Assembly (NCBI GenBank): GCA_958439425.1
Contig: CAUBVH010000031.1
Span: 1 to 12,232 of the forward strand
DNA length: 12,232 bases
Direction: 5' to 3'
DNA from: an uncultured Collinsella sp.
GTDB taxonomy: Bacteria > Actinomycetota > Coriobacteriia > Coriobacteriales > Coriobacteriaceae
Shown: positions 1 through 7,289 of the stretch, piece after piece
How the letters are laid out: each line of letters starts with the position of its first letter
Numbering within the stretch: position 1 is the first letter of the stretch
Made by a program: the position numbers and the translations under genes
The notes under the pieces: model-generated
The model's database searches: none
Told to the model about the DNA's origin: nothing
The model's input: only the letters and a program-made list of their open reading frames with translations

Positions 1-25
1 GCCCGTGGGTTATACCCTAAGAGCA

Positions 26-48
26 AACCACCCTTTTTAAGGGTGGTT
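26..48. terminator. Terminator-like hairpin upstream of acpS
   Basis: A perfect 10-bp inverted repeat, AACCACCCTT and AAGGGTGGTT, is separated by a TTT loop. The downstream tract (CTGATTT) is only weakly T-rich, so on the plus strand it is an imperfect intrinsic terminator, probably closing whatever lies before the window. It separates the acpS promoter from upstream transcription. It could equally be a bidirectional terminator. Confidence 0.5.
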
Positions 49-97
49 CTGATTTAAAGCCAGATCTAACAAACTCGCTGTGTTTTATGACCCTCGT

Positions 98-127
98 TTG
101 TCGCATCTTCCGTTAACGGGCTACAAT
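98..127 (+). promoter_or_regulatory. Putative sigma70 promoter of the acpS-tsaD operon
   Basis: A TTGTCG -35 box (98-103) and a TACAAT -10 box (122-127) are 18 nt apart, which would start transcription near 134 and leave a short leader before the ribosome binding site at 147-153. It is the only good promoter match between the upstream hairpin and acpS. The following genes are so closely packed that it probably drives the whole run to tsaD. This is assigned by eye from consensus only. Confidence 0.5.
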
Positions 128-156
128 AACTTAGTCTGTGCAATATGGAGGTGAAC

Positions 157-696
157 ATGGCTGAAGCTGGTATCGGCGTTGATATCGTCGAGATTTCCCG
201 CATGAAATCAATCCTTGAAAAGACGCCGTCGTTTGCTCGGCGTGTGTTTACCGAAGAAGAGTGCGCATATTGCGACGCTTCATCGCGTCCTGCGGCGCAC
301 TATGCGAGCCGTTTTGCTTCTCGTGAAGCGGTTCTTAAGGCTCTTGGTACGGGCTTTAGTCAGGGCGTTGGCCGCAAAGACGTCTCGGTATCGCGTGATA
401 AGCTCGGAAAGCCTAAAGCAGTGCTCTCGGGCCGAGCGCTCGAGATCGCTCAAGAGTTGGGTGTCGTTGAAGTTGCGCTTTCCATTACCTTGACGGGTGA
501 TTTGGCCGTAGCCAATGCCATTGCGATCACCGAGGATGCTCGACCTAAGCCTAAGGAAGAAAAGGTGAGCACCAAGGAACGCGTTGCACAAACTTTTAAA
601 GAGGCTCGCTCGGTTTTAGATGAGCTTGAGCAACTGCAAAATTCAGCTTTGACGGAGCACCTGGGCGATGCTTCGCAAGATACGCTAGGAGCATAG
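157..696 (+). CDS. acpS: Holo-[acyl-carrier-protein] synthase with C-terminal extension
   Basis: AcpS transfers 4'-phosphopantetheine from CoA to the serine of apo-acyl carrier protein, activating fatty acid synthesis in the cytosol. The family signature is clear: GIGVDIVEISRM at residues 5-16, with the metal-binding Asp at 9, and SRFASREAVLKALGTG at 51-66, with the paired Glu at 57. The start at 157 is preferred over an in-frame ATG at 145, because GGAGGTG (147-153) is an ideal ribosome binding site 5 nt from 157 and lies inside the longer version. The product is 179 residues, while typical AcpS is about 120-130. Residues from about 128 form a Lys/Glu-rich tail with a predicted amphipathic helix (138-165) of unknown role. 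It is the first gene of the operon and abuts the next with no gap. Confidence 0.93.
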   Translation: MAEAGIGVDIVEISRMKSILEKTPSFARRVFTEEECAYCDASSRPAAHYASRFASREAVLKALGTGFSQGVGRKDVSVSRDKLGKPKAVLSGRALEIAQELGVVEVALSITLTGDLAVANAIAITEDARPKPKEEKVSTKERVAQTFKEARSVLDELEQLQNSALTEHLGDASQDTLGA

Positions 697-2313
697 ATGA
701 AACCGGTTTTGAGTACCGAGGAAGTCGTTCGCCTCGAGGATATTATCGAACGCGAAGGAACTTCGAAGGCCGAGCTTATGGAACTGGCGGGTGAGTTTGC
801 TGCTACTGAAATTCTAAAACTTAATCCCGATCGCGTCCTTGTTCTGGTCGGTTTTGGCAACAACGGTGGCGACGGCTGGGTCGCGGCTGATATCTTGAGT
901 CATAAAGGCGTTGACGTGGATATCGTGTCTCCGGTTGAGCCGGATGAGATTCCTGCCGCTCTGGCTCGCCATGTTGCCCGCCGTACCGCCGGTCGTGACG
1001 TGCATGTGTGCGTTGGCCCCTCGCGAGATGAGCTTGAGGTTTTGATCGATAAGGCCGACGTTGTTGTTGACGCTATTTTTGGCACCGGTTTCCACGGTGA
1101 CCTGCGTGCACCGTTCTCCATCTGGATTCCGACGGTTAACGACTGCGCCGACCATGTGGTGTCCATCGATGTGCCTTCGGGTCTGAATGCCGAGACCGGT
1201 GTTGTCGACGACGACTGCATCCGTGCCGAGCGCACGGTCACGATGATCACGCCCAAGATTGGCCTCTACAGCGCTGATGGCCCTGAGTACGCCGGTGATC
1301 TGGTGTGCGGTAGCCTCTATGATCGCCTTGATGAGGTCATCGATGATGTCGATCACGCCGCTGAGATTGTCGAGCCCGGTGACCTGGTGGATTTCTTTGC
1401 TCCGCTGCCCACGAATATCGATAAGTATTCTCGCGGTTCCGTCCTTATTGTTGCCGGCTCGGCGCAGTATCCTGGCGCTGCCATCATGGCCGCCAAGTCT
1501 GCTGCCCGTGCGGGTGCCGGCTATGTGGCTGTCGCGACGCCCGATGCGTGTGCCAATCTTATTCGTATGGCACTCCCCTCGATTCCGGTTTTTGCTATTC
1601 CGTCCGATTCCCGCGGCTCTTTTGGTGCCGCTGCTCGTATGACCGTGTGCGAGATTGCAAAGAAGTACAGCTGCGTACTGTGCGGTCCCGGCATGACGAC
1701 GTCTGCCGGTGCCATGCAGGTGGTTTCGGGCTTGTTGGAGCTTGATGTGCCGCTGATCCTTGATGCCGATGCGCTCAACTGCCTTTCTAAGATTGCTATC
1801 GACGGTATCGATAGCAACCCTGAGATGTACCGCCGTGAGCAACCGCTCGTCATGACGCCGCACTATCGTGAGCTTTCGCGTCTGGTTGCCGGTGACGAGG
1901 TTAACGATCTGGGGACTGCAATTGCGGCCGCGCAGAAGGTTGTCTGGGCTGCTGGCTCCGACAATCTCGTGGTTATTGCCAAGGGGCCGACGACGGCTAT
2001 CTGTGGCGTTGAGCGCGTGCTTTTGCCACTCTCGGGTCCGGCGTCGTTGGCGACTGCCGGTTCGGGCGATGTTCTTGCGGGCATTTTGGCTGGCACACTG
2101 GCTACCATGCGTGATGAGATGGATCGCTGGGAGCTGCTGTATTCGTATGCCGTTGCGCTTCACAGTTACGCAGGTTTTGCCGCGGCGACGGAGTACGGTG
2201 AGAAGAGTGTTATTGCGACCGATCTGATCGACTTGATCGGTCCTGCCATGGAATTGGCGGCAAAGGACGCACTCGATGATCTGGGAATCATGGACGAAGG
2301 GTCGGATGATTAA
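697..2313 (+). CDS. nnr: Bifunctional NAD(P)H-hydrate epimerase / ADP-dependent NAD(P)H-hydrate dehydratase
   Basis: This enzyme repairs damaged cofactors: the N-terminal half epimerises R- and S-NAD(P)HX and the C-terminal half dehydrates S-NAD(P)HX back to NAD(P)H using ADP. The YjeF_N domain occupies roughly residues 1-215, with GFGNNGGDG at 52-60 and the catalytic-region block DAIFGTG (125-131) and SIDVPSG (156-162). The ribokinase-like YjeF_C domain runs from about 240 to 525, with RGSVLIVAGS (246-255), GPGM (330-333), LDADALN (355-361), MTPH (386-389) and the anion-hole/catalytic motif AGSGDVLAG (454-462). The length of 538 residues is normal for the fused form. ATG 697 directly follows the acpS stop, with AGGAG (687-691) inside the end of acpS, so the two are likely translationally coupled. 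Both domains look intact. Confidence 0.95.
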   Translation: MKPVLSTEEVVRLEDIIEREGTSKAELMELAGEFAATEILKLNPDRVLVLVGFGNNGGDGWVAADILSHKGVDVDIVSPVEPDEIPAALARHVARRTAGRDVHVCVGPSRDELEVLIDKADVVVDAIFGTGFHGDLRAPFSIWIPTVNDCADHVVSIDVPSGLNAETGVVDDDCIRAERTVTMITPKIGLYSADGPEYAGDLVCGSLYDRLDEVIDDVDHAAEIVEPGDLVDFFAPLPTNIDKYSRGSVLIVAGSAQYPGAAIMAAKSAARAGAGYVAVATPDACANLIRMALPSIPVFAIPSDSRGSFGAAARMTVCEIAKKYSCVLCGPGMTTSAGAMQVVSGLLELDVPLILDADALNCLSKIAIDGIDSNPEMYRREQPLVMTPHYRELSRLVAGDEVNDLGTAIAAAQKVVWAAGSDNLVVIAKGPTTAICGVERVLLPLSGPASLATAGSGDVLAGILAGTLATMRDEMDRWELLYSYAVALHSYAGFAAATEYGEKSVIATDLIDLIGPAMELAAKDALDDLGIMDEGSDD

Positions 2314-2315
2314 TC

Positions 2316-3461
2316 ATGAATAAAGCCGATTTGACACGCTGGTCCTGGGTTGAGATTGACCGAGGGGCGCTTCGCCGCAACACGAGGGCTTACAAGAACC
2401 TGCTCGATCCACGTCAGCGACTGTGCTGTGTGGTCAAGGCCGATGCCTATGGCCATGGTGCCGTCGAGTGCGCCAAAATCATGTACTCGGCCGGAGCCGA
2501 CATGTTCGCGGTGGCGACGGTCAGTGAGGGTGTTGAGCTACGCCGGGGCGGAATTACCAAGCCCATCCTGATCTTGAGCGAGCCGCCTATCGAGGCTATC
2601 CCCACCCTGCTTGAGTTTGACATTATGCCTTCGGTCTATACGTCCGATTTCGCCCTTGCCTATGGCGAGTGCGCTGTCGCGGCAGGCAAGGTGGGCAAGT
2701 ACCATCTAGCCATCGAGACGGGCATGAACCGCATCGGTGTTCACTACACGCAGGTGCTCGACTTTGTTCGTGGTATTAGCTTCCACCGCGGTATCCAGTG
2801 TGATGGCGTCTTTACGCACTTCGCAACGGCCGACGAGCCTTCGGGTTGGGACTACAAACTGCAGTGCCAGCGCTTTACCGAGGCCGTTCAGGCCATTAAG
2901 GACGCGGGCTTTGAGTGCGGCATTGTGCACTGTGCCAACACACCGTCCTCGATGCTCGATCCTTCGATGCATTTTGATATGATTCGCGCCGGCGTTGGCT
3001 TGTACGGCATGCAGCCGTGCGAGTTGAGCAGCCGCGTGATGCAGCTGGACCCCGTCATGAGCGTTCACGCGCGCGTGACGCGTGTGGCACATCCTGCAAT
3101 GGGCGAAGGCGTGGGCTACGGATTTACCTATCGCGTGCCGCGCACACGCGTTCAGATTTGCACGCTGCCGATTGGATATGCCGACGGTCTTTCGCGTACG
3201 CTCTCCAATCGTATGGACGTGCTGTATCGCGGTGAACGTGTGCGTCAGGTGGGTAACATCTGCATGGACCAGTTTATGGTCGCCATCCAGTCCAATCCGG
3301 CGCATGAGATTCTCGAGGCCGAGTATGGCGACGAGATGATCATTGTCGGCCGCGATGGTGATGCCGAGATCACTATGGACGAGATGGCCCGACTGCGCGG
3401 CACGATTAACTACGAGGTCGCCTGCGGCTTTGGCATGCGTCTCGACAAGGTCTACGTGTAG
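2316..3461 (+). CDS. alr: Alanine racemase
   Basis: A PLP-dependent racemase interconverting L- and D-alanine, supplying D-Ala for peptidoglycan. The PLP lysine is in VVKADAYGHG (Lys41). The opposite-face catalytic tyrosine is most likely Tyr268 in GEGVGYGFTY. RAGVGLYG (225-231), the PLP-phosphate/substrate region IGYADGLSR (286-294) and NICMDQ (314-319) are also present. The 381-residue length matches the family. The gene starts 2 nt after the nnr stop. The ribosome binding site is weak (GAAGG at 2296-2300, far upstream), so expression probably depends on coupling to nnr. Neighbourhood with nnr, tsaE, tsaB and tsaD is the classical actinobacterial arrangement. No missing catalytic residue is seen. 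Confidence 0.96.
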   Translation: MNKADLTRWSWVEIDRGALRRNTRAYKNLLDPRQRLCCVVKADAYGHGAVECAKIMYSAGADMFAVATVSEGVELRRGGITKPILILSEPPIEAIPTLLEFDIMPSVYTSDFALAYGECAVAAGKVGKYHLAIETGMNRIGVHYTQVLDFVRGISFHRGIQCDGVFTHFATADEPSGWDYKLQCQRFTEAVQAIKDAGFECGIVHCANTPSSMLDPSMHFDMIRAGVGLYGMQPCELSSRVMQLDPVMSVHARVTRVAHPAMGEGVGYGFTYRVPRTRVQICTLPIGYADGLSRTLSNRMDVLYRGERVRQVGNICMDQFMVAIQSNPAHEILEAEYGDEMIIVGRDGDAEITMDEMARLRGTINYEVACGFGMRLDKVYV

Positions 3462-3469
3462 GAGCCACT

Positions 3470-4090
3470 ATGGGTGTCATGCACATCCCCGGACATAGCC
3501 ACCAGGCGCCGCGCGAGGTTGCGCTCGAGGAGATTGAGGCCGTTTTAGGCGACTGCCATCTCTGCCAGCTCTATCAGTCGCGCCATAACATCGTGTTTGG
3601 TGTGGGAAACCCCCACGCCCGCGTAATGTTTATCGGCGAGGCGCCGGGGCGTAACGAGGATCTGCAAGGCGAATCGTTTGTGGGGGCGGCGGGCGAGGAT
3701 CTCAACGGCATCCTGTCGCTGGCTGGCCTCAAGCGCGAAGACGTCTACATTGCCAACGTGCTTAAGTGTCGCCCACCGGGAAATCGCAATCCTCGGCCCG
3801 AGGAGGTGCTGGCCTGTTCGCCGTTTTTGCGTGAGCAGATTCGAAGCATTTGGCCCGATATCATCGTGACGCTCGGTAACCCCGCGACGCACTTTGTGCT
3901 TAAGACCGAGATCGGCATCACCAAGCTGCGCGGCAGGTTCCATCAGATGGGGCATTTTGTGGTGATGCCCACGTTCCATCCGGCGGCGGCGCTGCGTAAT
4001 CCGGCGTGGCAGGAGCTGCTGGAGGAAGACTTTAAGATGCTGGGCGACTATCTGGAGCGGCATCCCGCGCCAGAGGGTGCCTCGGAATAA
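3470..4090 (+). CDS. udg: Uracil-DNA glycosylase, family 4 (Fe-S)
   Basis: It removes uracil from DNA, starting base-excision repair of deaminated cytosine. The family 4 active-site motif GEAPGRNED is at residues 56-64, and the second motif HPAAALRNP at 170-178. Four cysteines, C29 and C32 (CHLC), C100 and C116, have the spacing expected for the 4Fe-4S cluster of this family. GNRNPRPEE (104-112) is also typical. The length of 206 residues is normal. ATG 3470 has AGGAG (3460-3464) 5 nt upstream, overlapping the alr stop codon. The gene sits between alr and tsaE, where many actinobacteria have none or an unrelated gene, so its place in this operon may be lineage-specific. A DNA-polymerase-associated homologue of this superfamily is a less likely alternative. 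Confidence 0.92.
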   Translation: MGVMHIPGHSHQAPREVALEEIEAVLGDCHLCQLYQSRHNIVFGVGNPHARVMFIGEAPGRNEDLQGESFVGAAGEDLNGILSLAGLKREDVYIANVLKCRPPGNRNPRPEEVLACSPFLREQIRSIWPDIIVTLGNPATHFVLKTEIGITKLRGRFHQMGHFVVMPTFHPAAALRNPAWQELLEEDFKMLGDYLERHPAPEGASE

Positions 4091-4102
4091 TAAGGAGCAT
4101 AT

Positions 4103-4609
4103 ATGTCCCTGGAGCGCCTGGGGGTAGGTATTTATAAAACGGCTTGCTCTGCCGATACGGAGCATTTTGGCGAGCTGGTTGCGCCGTGCCTGGAAGATGG
4201 TGATGTGCTGATCTTGACCGGCGGCCTCGGGGTGGGCAAAACCCACTTTACCAAGGGCGTTTCGCGTGGTCTGGGCGACGGCCATATGGTCACGAGCCCC
4301 ACATTCGCACTCATGGCCGTTCATGACCAGGGACGTATTCCGCTGTTCCACTTTGACCTGTACCGTCTGGAGCATGCTTACGAGCTCGAGGATACGGGCA
4401 TTTTCGATGTACTGGGCTATGAGGGTGCCTGTCTGCTGGAGTGGGGCGAACAGTTCCAGGACGAACTGACAGACGAGTATCTTTCGGTAACGCTTAAGCG
4501 TGATGAGAACGATAGCGACGTACGAACGATAACGCTCGAGGCGCATGGCGGGCGCGCAGCGGAGCTTTCCGATTTGATTGATAAGGCTGTACAAGATGAG
4601 CTTGCATAA
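4103..4609 (+). CDS. tsaE: tRNA t6A37 threonylcarbamoyladenosine biosynthesis ATPase TsaE
   Basis: TsaE is the small P-loop ATPase that works with TsaB and TsaD to install threonylcarbamoyl on A37 of ANN-decoding tRNAs, probably by resetting the complex after catalysis. The Walker A motif GGLGVGKT is at residues 40-47, the conserved TSPTF at 64-68, HFDLYR at 83-88, and the EW pair of the C-terminal motif at 113-114. At 168 residues it is of normal size. The start is supported by TAAGGAG (4091-4097) 5 nt before ATG 4103. The end overlaps the start of the tsaB-rimI-tsaD gene by 14 nt, consistent with co-translation of partners in one pathway. Confidence 0.95.
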   Translation: MSLERLGVGIYKTACSADTEHFGELVAPCLEDGDVLILTGGLGVGKTHFTKGVSRGLGDGHMVTSPTFALMAVHDQGRIPLFHFDLYRLEHAYELEDTGIFDVLGYEGACLLEWGEQFQDELTDEYLSVTLKRDENDSDVRTITLEAHGGRAAELSDLIDKAVQDELA

Positions 4610-6980
4610 CGATAACGCGCTGGTGGTGGCGCTCGATACTTCGACCGATATGCTTGCCTGCGCGGCAAGCTGGATTGATGGGCAGACGGGCGAGGCGAAG
4701 CTGGTGAGTGGCGACCATATGTGCCGTCGCCATGCCAATGTGGAGCTCGTGAATACCGTCGACAGCGTGCTTGCTCAGGCTGGCATGGACCGTGCTGACG
4801 TGGGCAGTTACGTCGTCGGTCGCGGTCCGGGTTCGTTTACCGGCGTGCGTATTGGCATTTCCACCGCCAAGGGCTTGGCGCGCGGTGCCAACGTACCGCT
4901 GTTGGGTGTGTCGACGCTCGATGCCTGTGCATGGACCGCGTGGAAGGCTGGCGTGCGTGGCAAGCTCGGCATTCTGGCCGATGCCATGCGCGGCGAGGTG
5001 TATCCGGCTTTGTATGTGCTGGGTGACGAGGGCCCCGAGCGTCAGTTTGAGCGCGAGCACGTGGTCAAGGCTGCCGTGGCGCTTGATGAGTGGCGCCAAG
5101 CCGCGGACTGGGACCAGGTTCAGCTGACTGGCGACGGTCTCGTGCGCTATGGCAAGCTGCTGGGCGAGGATGAGGCCGCTCGCTGTGTGGAGCGCGGCTT
5201 GTGGTGGCCTTCGGGCGAGGGCCTCCTCCTTGCGCATGCCGCGGGTGACGGCGACCCGGCCCGCGTCCTACCGATCTATACGCGCCTTTCTGATGCCGAG
5301 GAAAACGAGCGCAAGCGCCTCGGTCTTGCCGAGAGCGCGCAGAGCGAAATTACGGGCGTCGCCGATGAGCTCGCCGGTCGCCATCTGCAATTCCGCCCCA
5401 TGGGTGCGGCGGACGCCGAGGGCGCAAGTGCGCTGGAGGCCGCCTGCTTTGAAGGCGCCGGGCACGAGGCGTGGACGCCGGGCATGTTCCTGTCCGAGCT
5501 GGGCGAGGATGTTGCGGCGCCGCGCAGCTGGTGGGTGGCGCACGACGACGGTCAGCTGCTGGGGCTTGCCGGTGGCATGGTCGTAGACGGTGACGTGCAG
5601 ATTCTGGATGTTGCCGTCGACCCGAAGCATCGTCGCGAGGGTATCGCCCGCAAGCTGCTGTCGCACGTGAGCTACGATGCCCAGATGCTCGGCTGTACGA
5701 CCGCCTCGCTCGAGGTTGAGGATGGCAACGAGGGCGCTATTGCGCTCTATGCCTCTCTGGGCTTTACCAAGGCGGGCCGCCGCCGCGGTTACTACGGTGT
5801 TGGCAAAGATGCCATCGTCATGACGGCGCCGCTGCCCTTGGTGCTCCCGGTCGACAACGCTTCGCCCGAGCCGACGGCAGCTGAGCAGCGTTTATGGCCG
5901 CTACCTGCACCCGAGCGCACCGTTGAGGAGCGCGCCGAAATTGAGCGCCGTCGCCTGGTGCTTGCCATCGAGAGTTCGTGCGATGAGACGGCTGTGGCGA
6001 TTATCGACGCGGACGGTAATATGCTGGCCAATCAGGTTTCGACGCAGATCGATTTTCATGCCCGTTTTGGCGGCGTAGTGCCCGAGATCGCTTCGCGCAA
6101 GCACGTTGAGGTTATCGTGAGCGTCGTGGACGCGGCGCTCGAGGATGCCGCGGCATCGCTTGGTCTTGAGGGCGGAGCCATCGCGCCGAGCGAACTCGCT
6201 GCTGTTGGCGTGACGCAGGGCCCGGGCCTGGTGGGTGCCCTGGTGGTGGGCGTCGCCTTCGCCAAGGGCTTTGCCTATGCCGCCGGTAAACCGCTCGTGT
6301 GCGTCAACCATCTGGAAGGTCATCTGTTCGCCAACTTGCTGGCGCAGCCCGACCTCAAGCCGCCGTTTATCTTCACGCTCGTCTCGGGCGGTCATACCAT
6401 GCTTGTTCACGTCAAGGCGTGGGGCGACTACGAGGTGCTCGGCGAGACGCTCGACGACGCCGTGGGCGAAGCCTTCGACAAGGTGGCAAAGGCGCTGGGC
6501 CTGGGCTATCCCGGTGGCCCCATCATCTCCAAGCTTGCCGAGACGGGCAACCCCAAGGCGATCGATTTTCCCCGCGCGCTTAACAGCAGGGGAGACTACC
6601 GCTTCTCGCTTTCGGGCCTCAAGACGGCGGTGACGCTCTACATCGAGCAGGAGACCAAGGCCGGGCGCACGATTCACCTGCCCGATCTAGCGGCCTCGTT
6701 TGAGGCGGCGGTCTTTGACGTGCAGTACAAGAAGGCCAAAAACGCACTGCACGCTACCGGATGCAAGGAATACTGCATCGGTGGCGGCGTCTCGGCCAAC
6801 CCGCATCTGCGCGAGATGATGATCAAGAAGCTTGGGCGTCAGGGGATCCGCGTAACGGTGCCACCGCTTTCGGCGTGCACCGACAACGCCGCCATGATCG
6901 CAGAGGTTGCTCGCCGTAAATTCGACCGAGGAGAAATCTCGCCGTTCGACGTCGATGCCGATCCGAACATGACGCTGTAG
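4596..6980 (+). CDS. tsaB-rimI-tsaD: Trifunctional TsaB-RimI-TsaD fusion: t6A37 synthesis and ribosomal-protein N-acetyltransferase
   Basis: One 794-residue chain carries three enzymes usually made separately. Residues 1-235 are TsaB, the scaffold pseudo-enzyme: VALDTSTDM (11-19) and GRGPGSFTGVRIG (75-87). Residues about 263-412 are RimI, a GNAT that acetylates the N terminus of ribosomal protein S18 in E. coli: acetyl-CoA loop RREGIARKLL (346-355), NEGAIALYASLGF (378-390) and RRGYY then DAIVM (397-409). Residues about 452-794 are TsaD, the threonylcarbamoyl transferase: IESSCDETA (458-466), metal-binding HLEGH (572-576), VSGGHT (596-601), GGGVSANPHLRE (729-740) and CTDNAAM (761-767). All expected motifs are present. 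A charged linker (about 413-452) joins RimI to TsaD. ATG 4596, inside the end of tsaE, is preferred over an upstream TTG at 4578. AAGG lies 10 nt before it, so the ribosome binding site is weak and coupling to tsaE is likely. Confidence 0.93.
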   Translation: MSLHNDNALVVALDTSTDMLACAASWIDGQTGEAKLVSGDHMCRRHANVELVNTVDSVLAQAGMDRADVGSYVVGRGPGSFTGVRIGISTAKGLARGANVPLLGVSTLDACAWTAWKAGVRGKLGILADAMRGEVYPALYVLGDEGPERQFEREHVVKAAVALDEWRQAADWDQVQLTGDGLVRYGKLLGEDEAARCVERGLWWPSGEGLLLAHAAGDGDPARVLPIYTRLSDAEENERKRLGLAESAQSEITGVADELAGRHLQFRPMGAADAEGASALEAACFEGAGHEAWTPGMFLSELGEDVAAPRSWWVAHDDGQLLGLAGGMVVDGDVQILDVAVDPKHRREGIARKLLSHVSYDAQMLGCTTASLEVEDGNEGAIALYASLGFTKAGRRRGYYGVGKDAIVMTAPLPLVLPVDNASPEPTAAEQRLWPLPAPERTVEERAEIERRRLVLAIESSCDETAVAIIDADGNMLANQVSTQIDFHARFGGVVPEIASRKHVEVIVSVVDAALEDAAASLGLEGGAIAPSELAAVGVTQGPGLVGALVVGVAFAKGFAYAAGKPLVCVNHLEGHLFANLLAQPDLKPPFIFTLVSGGHTMLVHVKAWGDYEVLGETLDDAVGEAFDKVAKALGLGYPGGPIISKLAETGNPKAIDFPRALNSRGDYRFSLSGLKTAVTLYIEQETKAGRTIHLPDLAASFEAAVFDVQYKKAKNALHATGCKEYCIGGGVSANPHLREMMIKKLGRQGIRVTVPPLSACTDNAAMIAEVARRKFDRGEISPFDVDADPNMTL

Positions 6981-6992
6981 TCGCAAAGGTGC

Positions 6993-7149
6993 GGTCCCCG
7001 GCGCTGCCCGGGCGCCAACGGCCGCATATGAACTTTCCTGCTCTACAGTCCTGCTCACGACGGAGGCCACATTAAGTGGCCTCCTGTTCGTGCGGAACTC
7101 GCGATAAAGTTCATATGCGGCCGTTGGCGCCCGGGCAGCGCCGGGGACC
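6993..7149. repeat. Fold-back element 1 (44-bp perfect arms, conserved core on the minus strand)
   Basis: Left arm 6993-7036 and right arm 7106-7149 are exact reverse complements over 44 nt, beginning GGTCCCCGGCGCTGCC and ending CATATGAACTTT next to the core. The 69-nt core (7037-7105) carries an inner 9-bp hairpin, GGAGGCCAC/GTGGCCTCC with an ATTAA loop (7062-7084). On the minus strand the core reads ATCGCGAGTTCCGCACGA, then the hairpin, then GAGCAGGACTGTAGAGCAGG. The same core occurs in element 2 on the plus strand. The element starts 12 nt after the tsaD stop, so an RNA copy would form a very long hairpin at the operon end and may stop or stabilise the transcript. No transposase or significant ORF lies inside. 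I do not recognise a named family. Confidence 0.9.
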
Positions 7150-7235
7150 TTTCTGTATCGATATAGCTTCTGAGCTGGATCGGCGTCGACAACGTCCAGC
7201 AAGGTTAACAAGCCAGCGTCGAATTTCCGGCGTGC
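7150..7235 (-). pseudogene. Decayed inverted copy of the tsaD 3' end
   Basis: Read on the minus strand, 7235-7221 gives GCACGCCGGAAATTC and 7196-7177 gives GACGTTGTCGACGCCGATCC. Both closely match the tsaD tail at 6909-6960. In one open frame it encodes ARRKFDAGLLTLLDVVDADP, where TsaD ends ARRKFDRGEISPFDVDADP before its last four residues; the 3-nt difference keeps frame. The match mirrors tsaD about the centre of fold-back element 1 (offset about 2 nt). The TsaD stop codon is not retained. It is too short to function, so it is a remnant of an inverted duplication or of a second convergent tsaD-like gene. Confidence 0.6.
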
Positions 7236-7257
7236 TTTAGCTGAAAGAAAAGATGGC

Positions 7258-7278
7258 ATGCGGAGCTTTGCTCCGCAT
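7258..7278. terminator. Short perfect hairpin between the fold-back elements
   Basis: ATGCGGAGC and GCTCCGCAT form a 9-bp stem with a TTT loop, followed by TTGGG on the plus strand and by GCCATCTTTTC on the minus strand. The thymine tracts are short either way, so termination activity is uncertain. It could be a backup terminator of the tsaD operon or part of the decayed repeat region. Confidence 0.4.
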
Positions 7279-7289
7279 TTGGGATGGGA

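Noticed and set aside
814..2163. A 449-codon minus-strand frame opposite nnr
   Set aside because: Antisense shadow; the plus strand holds a complete, motif-rich NAD(P)HX repair enzyme and the minus frame has no family signature.
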